This document shows positions 63,059 through 64,000 of a stretch of 64,000 bases of DNA, piece by piece. Both the position numbers and the translations under genes were made by a program. Origin of the DNA: Bacteroidaceae bacterium. GTDB taxonomy: Bacteria; Bacteroidota; Bacteroidia; Bacteroidales; Bacteroidaceae. Where the stretch lies: positions 1-64,000 of the forward strand of contig JAFUOP010000030.1 of the NCBI GenBank assembly GCA_017481875.1. The letters run 5' to 3'. The notes below the pieces were generated by a model. It was not told where the DNA came from and searched no databases. It saw only the letters and a program-made list of their open reading frames with translations. Within the stretch, counting starts at the first letter, position 1; the number at the start of each line of letters is the position of its first letter.

Positions 63059-64000
63059 ATGACAATATACAAACGATTACTGACTCTCACACTCATTATA
63101 GCAACTACCATTGTGGCTGCCGTGGCCGACAATGGTATAAACTCACCCTATTCGCGTTACGGTTTGGGAATACTTGCCGACCAAAACATGGGTGTAAACC
63201 GTCAAATGGGAGGTTTAGGATATGCTCTGCGCAGTGGCAGCTACATAAACCTGTTGAACCCCGCATCATTTGCTGCAGCCGACACTCTGACAATGCTTTT
63301 TGAGGCCGGTTTCTCCTTGCAAAATGTTAATTTCAAGGAGGGCAATGTACAAAAAAATGCAAAAAACGGTAGTTTCGATTATCTGGCTATGCAGTTCCGC
63401 GCAGGCAGGAACATTGGAATAAGCATTGGTTTTCTCCCATACTCCAATGTGGGCTATTCATTCGCCACAACAACAAAAGAGGGAGGGAAAGAGAGTACAA
63501 GCAACTACAATGGAGAGGGTGGCATATACCAACCCTACATTGGTGTTGGCTGGTCTCCGGTAAAAGACCTTTCGGTAGGTTTAATGATGTCATATATGTA
63601 TGGCGATATTTCACATACCATATACAACGACTTTACGGAGAGCAACATAACAGATATGCAACGCCAATATCTGTTAAATGTAAGGAGCTACAAGATAGAC
63701 CTTGGTGCACAATACACAACGACACTGGCAAACAAACACAAAATTACGTTTGGTGCAACATACTCACTAGGGCACAACCTAAACGCCGATGCAATAAAAA
63801 TAGAGAAATATACATTGAGCGACACCACAAAAATCAACGGCACATTCAAGCTCCCCCACTCTATAGGCTTGGGCACCTTGTACAACTATAACGATAATTG
63901 GAAAGTTGGGCTGGACTATACATTTCAAGACTGGAGTGAGGCCGGGTTCTTTGGATACGACAAAGGGGTGAGCCGTAGCAAATTTTCAATTGGTGCAGAA
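63059..64000 (+). CDS. outer membrane protein, truncated by the window end
   Basis: Open to the right edge; 314 codons are visible with no stop. The protein has a signal peptide (about 1-23) and then NSPYSRYGLGILADQNMG, a start shared by a group of Bacteroidota outer-membrane proteins. GGLGYALRSGSYINLLNPAS resembles the N-terminal plug-like segment of FadL/OmpP1-type porins. Many alternating strands follow (YQPYIGVGWSPVKDLSVGLM, HKITFGATYSLGHNL). The family is probable, not certain. It follows coaX on the same strand and may share its transcript. Confidence 0.7.
   Translation, partial: MTIYKRLLTLTLIIATTIVAAVADNGINSPYSRYGLGILADQNMGVNRQMGGLGYALRSGSYINLLNPASFAAADTLTMLFEAGFSLQNVNFKEGNVQKNAKNGSFDYLAMQFRAGRNIGISIGFLPYSNVGYSFATTTKEGGKESTSNYNGEGGIYQPYIGVGWSPVKDLSVGLMMSYMYGDISHTIYNDFTESNITDMQRQYLLNVRSYKIDLGAQYTTTLANKHKITFGATYSLGHNLNADAIKIEKYTLSDTTKINGTFKLPHSIGLGTLYNYNDNWKVGLDYTFQDWSEAGFFGYDKGVSRSKFSIGAE

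Overview
The window looks like a chromosome segment from a member of the Bacteroidales (Bacteroidota); I cannot name the genus. The evidence is the 5' end of a Bacteroidota-type 16S rRNA, promoters of the TAnnTTTG (-7) / TTG (-33) class, a short primary sigma factor without region 1.1, an extra-long SecA, DUF5686, type-B gliding/T9SS C-terminal domain and Lnb (DUF4105) proteins, and start codons preceded by A-rich leaders rather than Shine-Dalgarno sequences.

Layout. 1-800: start of a 16S rRNA gene leaving the window on the minus strand, with its promoter and phased T-tracts. 0.8-13 kb: housekeeping and envelope genes (DUF5686 outer membrane protein, C11 peptidase lipoprotein, rpoD, uvrA, a type-B CTD protein, a LysM/periplasmic-binding fusion and a small beta-barrel). 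13-16.5 kb: a minus-strand rfbA-rfbC-rfbD-rfbB operon for dTDP-L-rhamnose. 16.6-20.7 kb: a secreted GH2 beta-galactosidase. 21.1 kb: a 58-residue histone H1-like gene. 21.9-44.2 kb: a large plus-strand capsule/exopolysaccharide locus. It holds wzc, an AAA-ATPase/PD-(D/E)XK gene, ugd, flippase, Wzy-like polymerase, glycosyltransferases, acyltransferases, an Fe-S/pyruvyltransferase pair, the UDP-L-FucNAc genes fnlA-wbuC-fnlB-fnlC, a WecG/TagA transferase, an ATP-grasp enzyme and a polysaccharide deacetylase. It ends at a 25-bp perfect inverted-repeat terminator. 44.3-48.5 kb: a minus-strand tail-fibre-like SGNH hydrolase, another acyltransferase and a second WecG/TagA transferase. 48.8-52.5 kb: secA and a small partner. 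52.7-59.3 kb: a TetR-TolC-adaptor-RND pump-PII-like operon. 59.4-64 kb: Lnb (lipoprotein N-acyltransferase), an overlapping alkaline-phosphatase-fold protein that seems to lack its metal ligands, a type III pantothenate kinase and a truncated outer-membrane protein.

The most unusual signal is a structured element present three times in the capsule locus (cores near 24519, 26221 and 27689). Each copy has an invariant 22-nt lead motif, a GGGG/CCCC hairpin and a 10-bp stem. One base pair of that stem changes T-A, T.G, C-G across the copies. Each stem ends 42-47 nt before a start codon (AAA-ATPase gene, ugd, flippase gene). This looks like a cis-acting RNA reused within one operon, possibly for antitermination or 5'-UTR control, and it also supplies direct repeats around the ATPase gene. 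A 16-nt piece of the lead motif recurs alone between rpoD and uvrA. The wzc leader is separately structured and has mutually exclusive pairings.

All positions and motifs were read by eye. No alignment, folding or database search was run.
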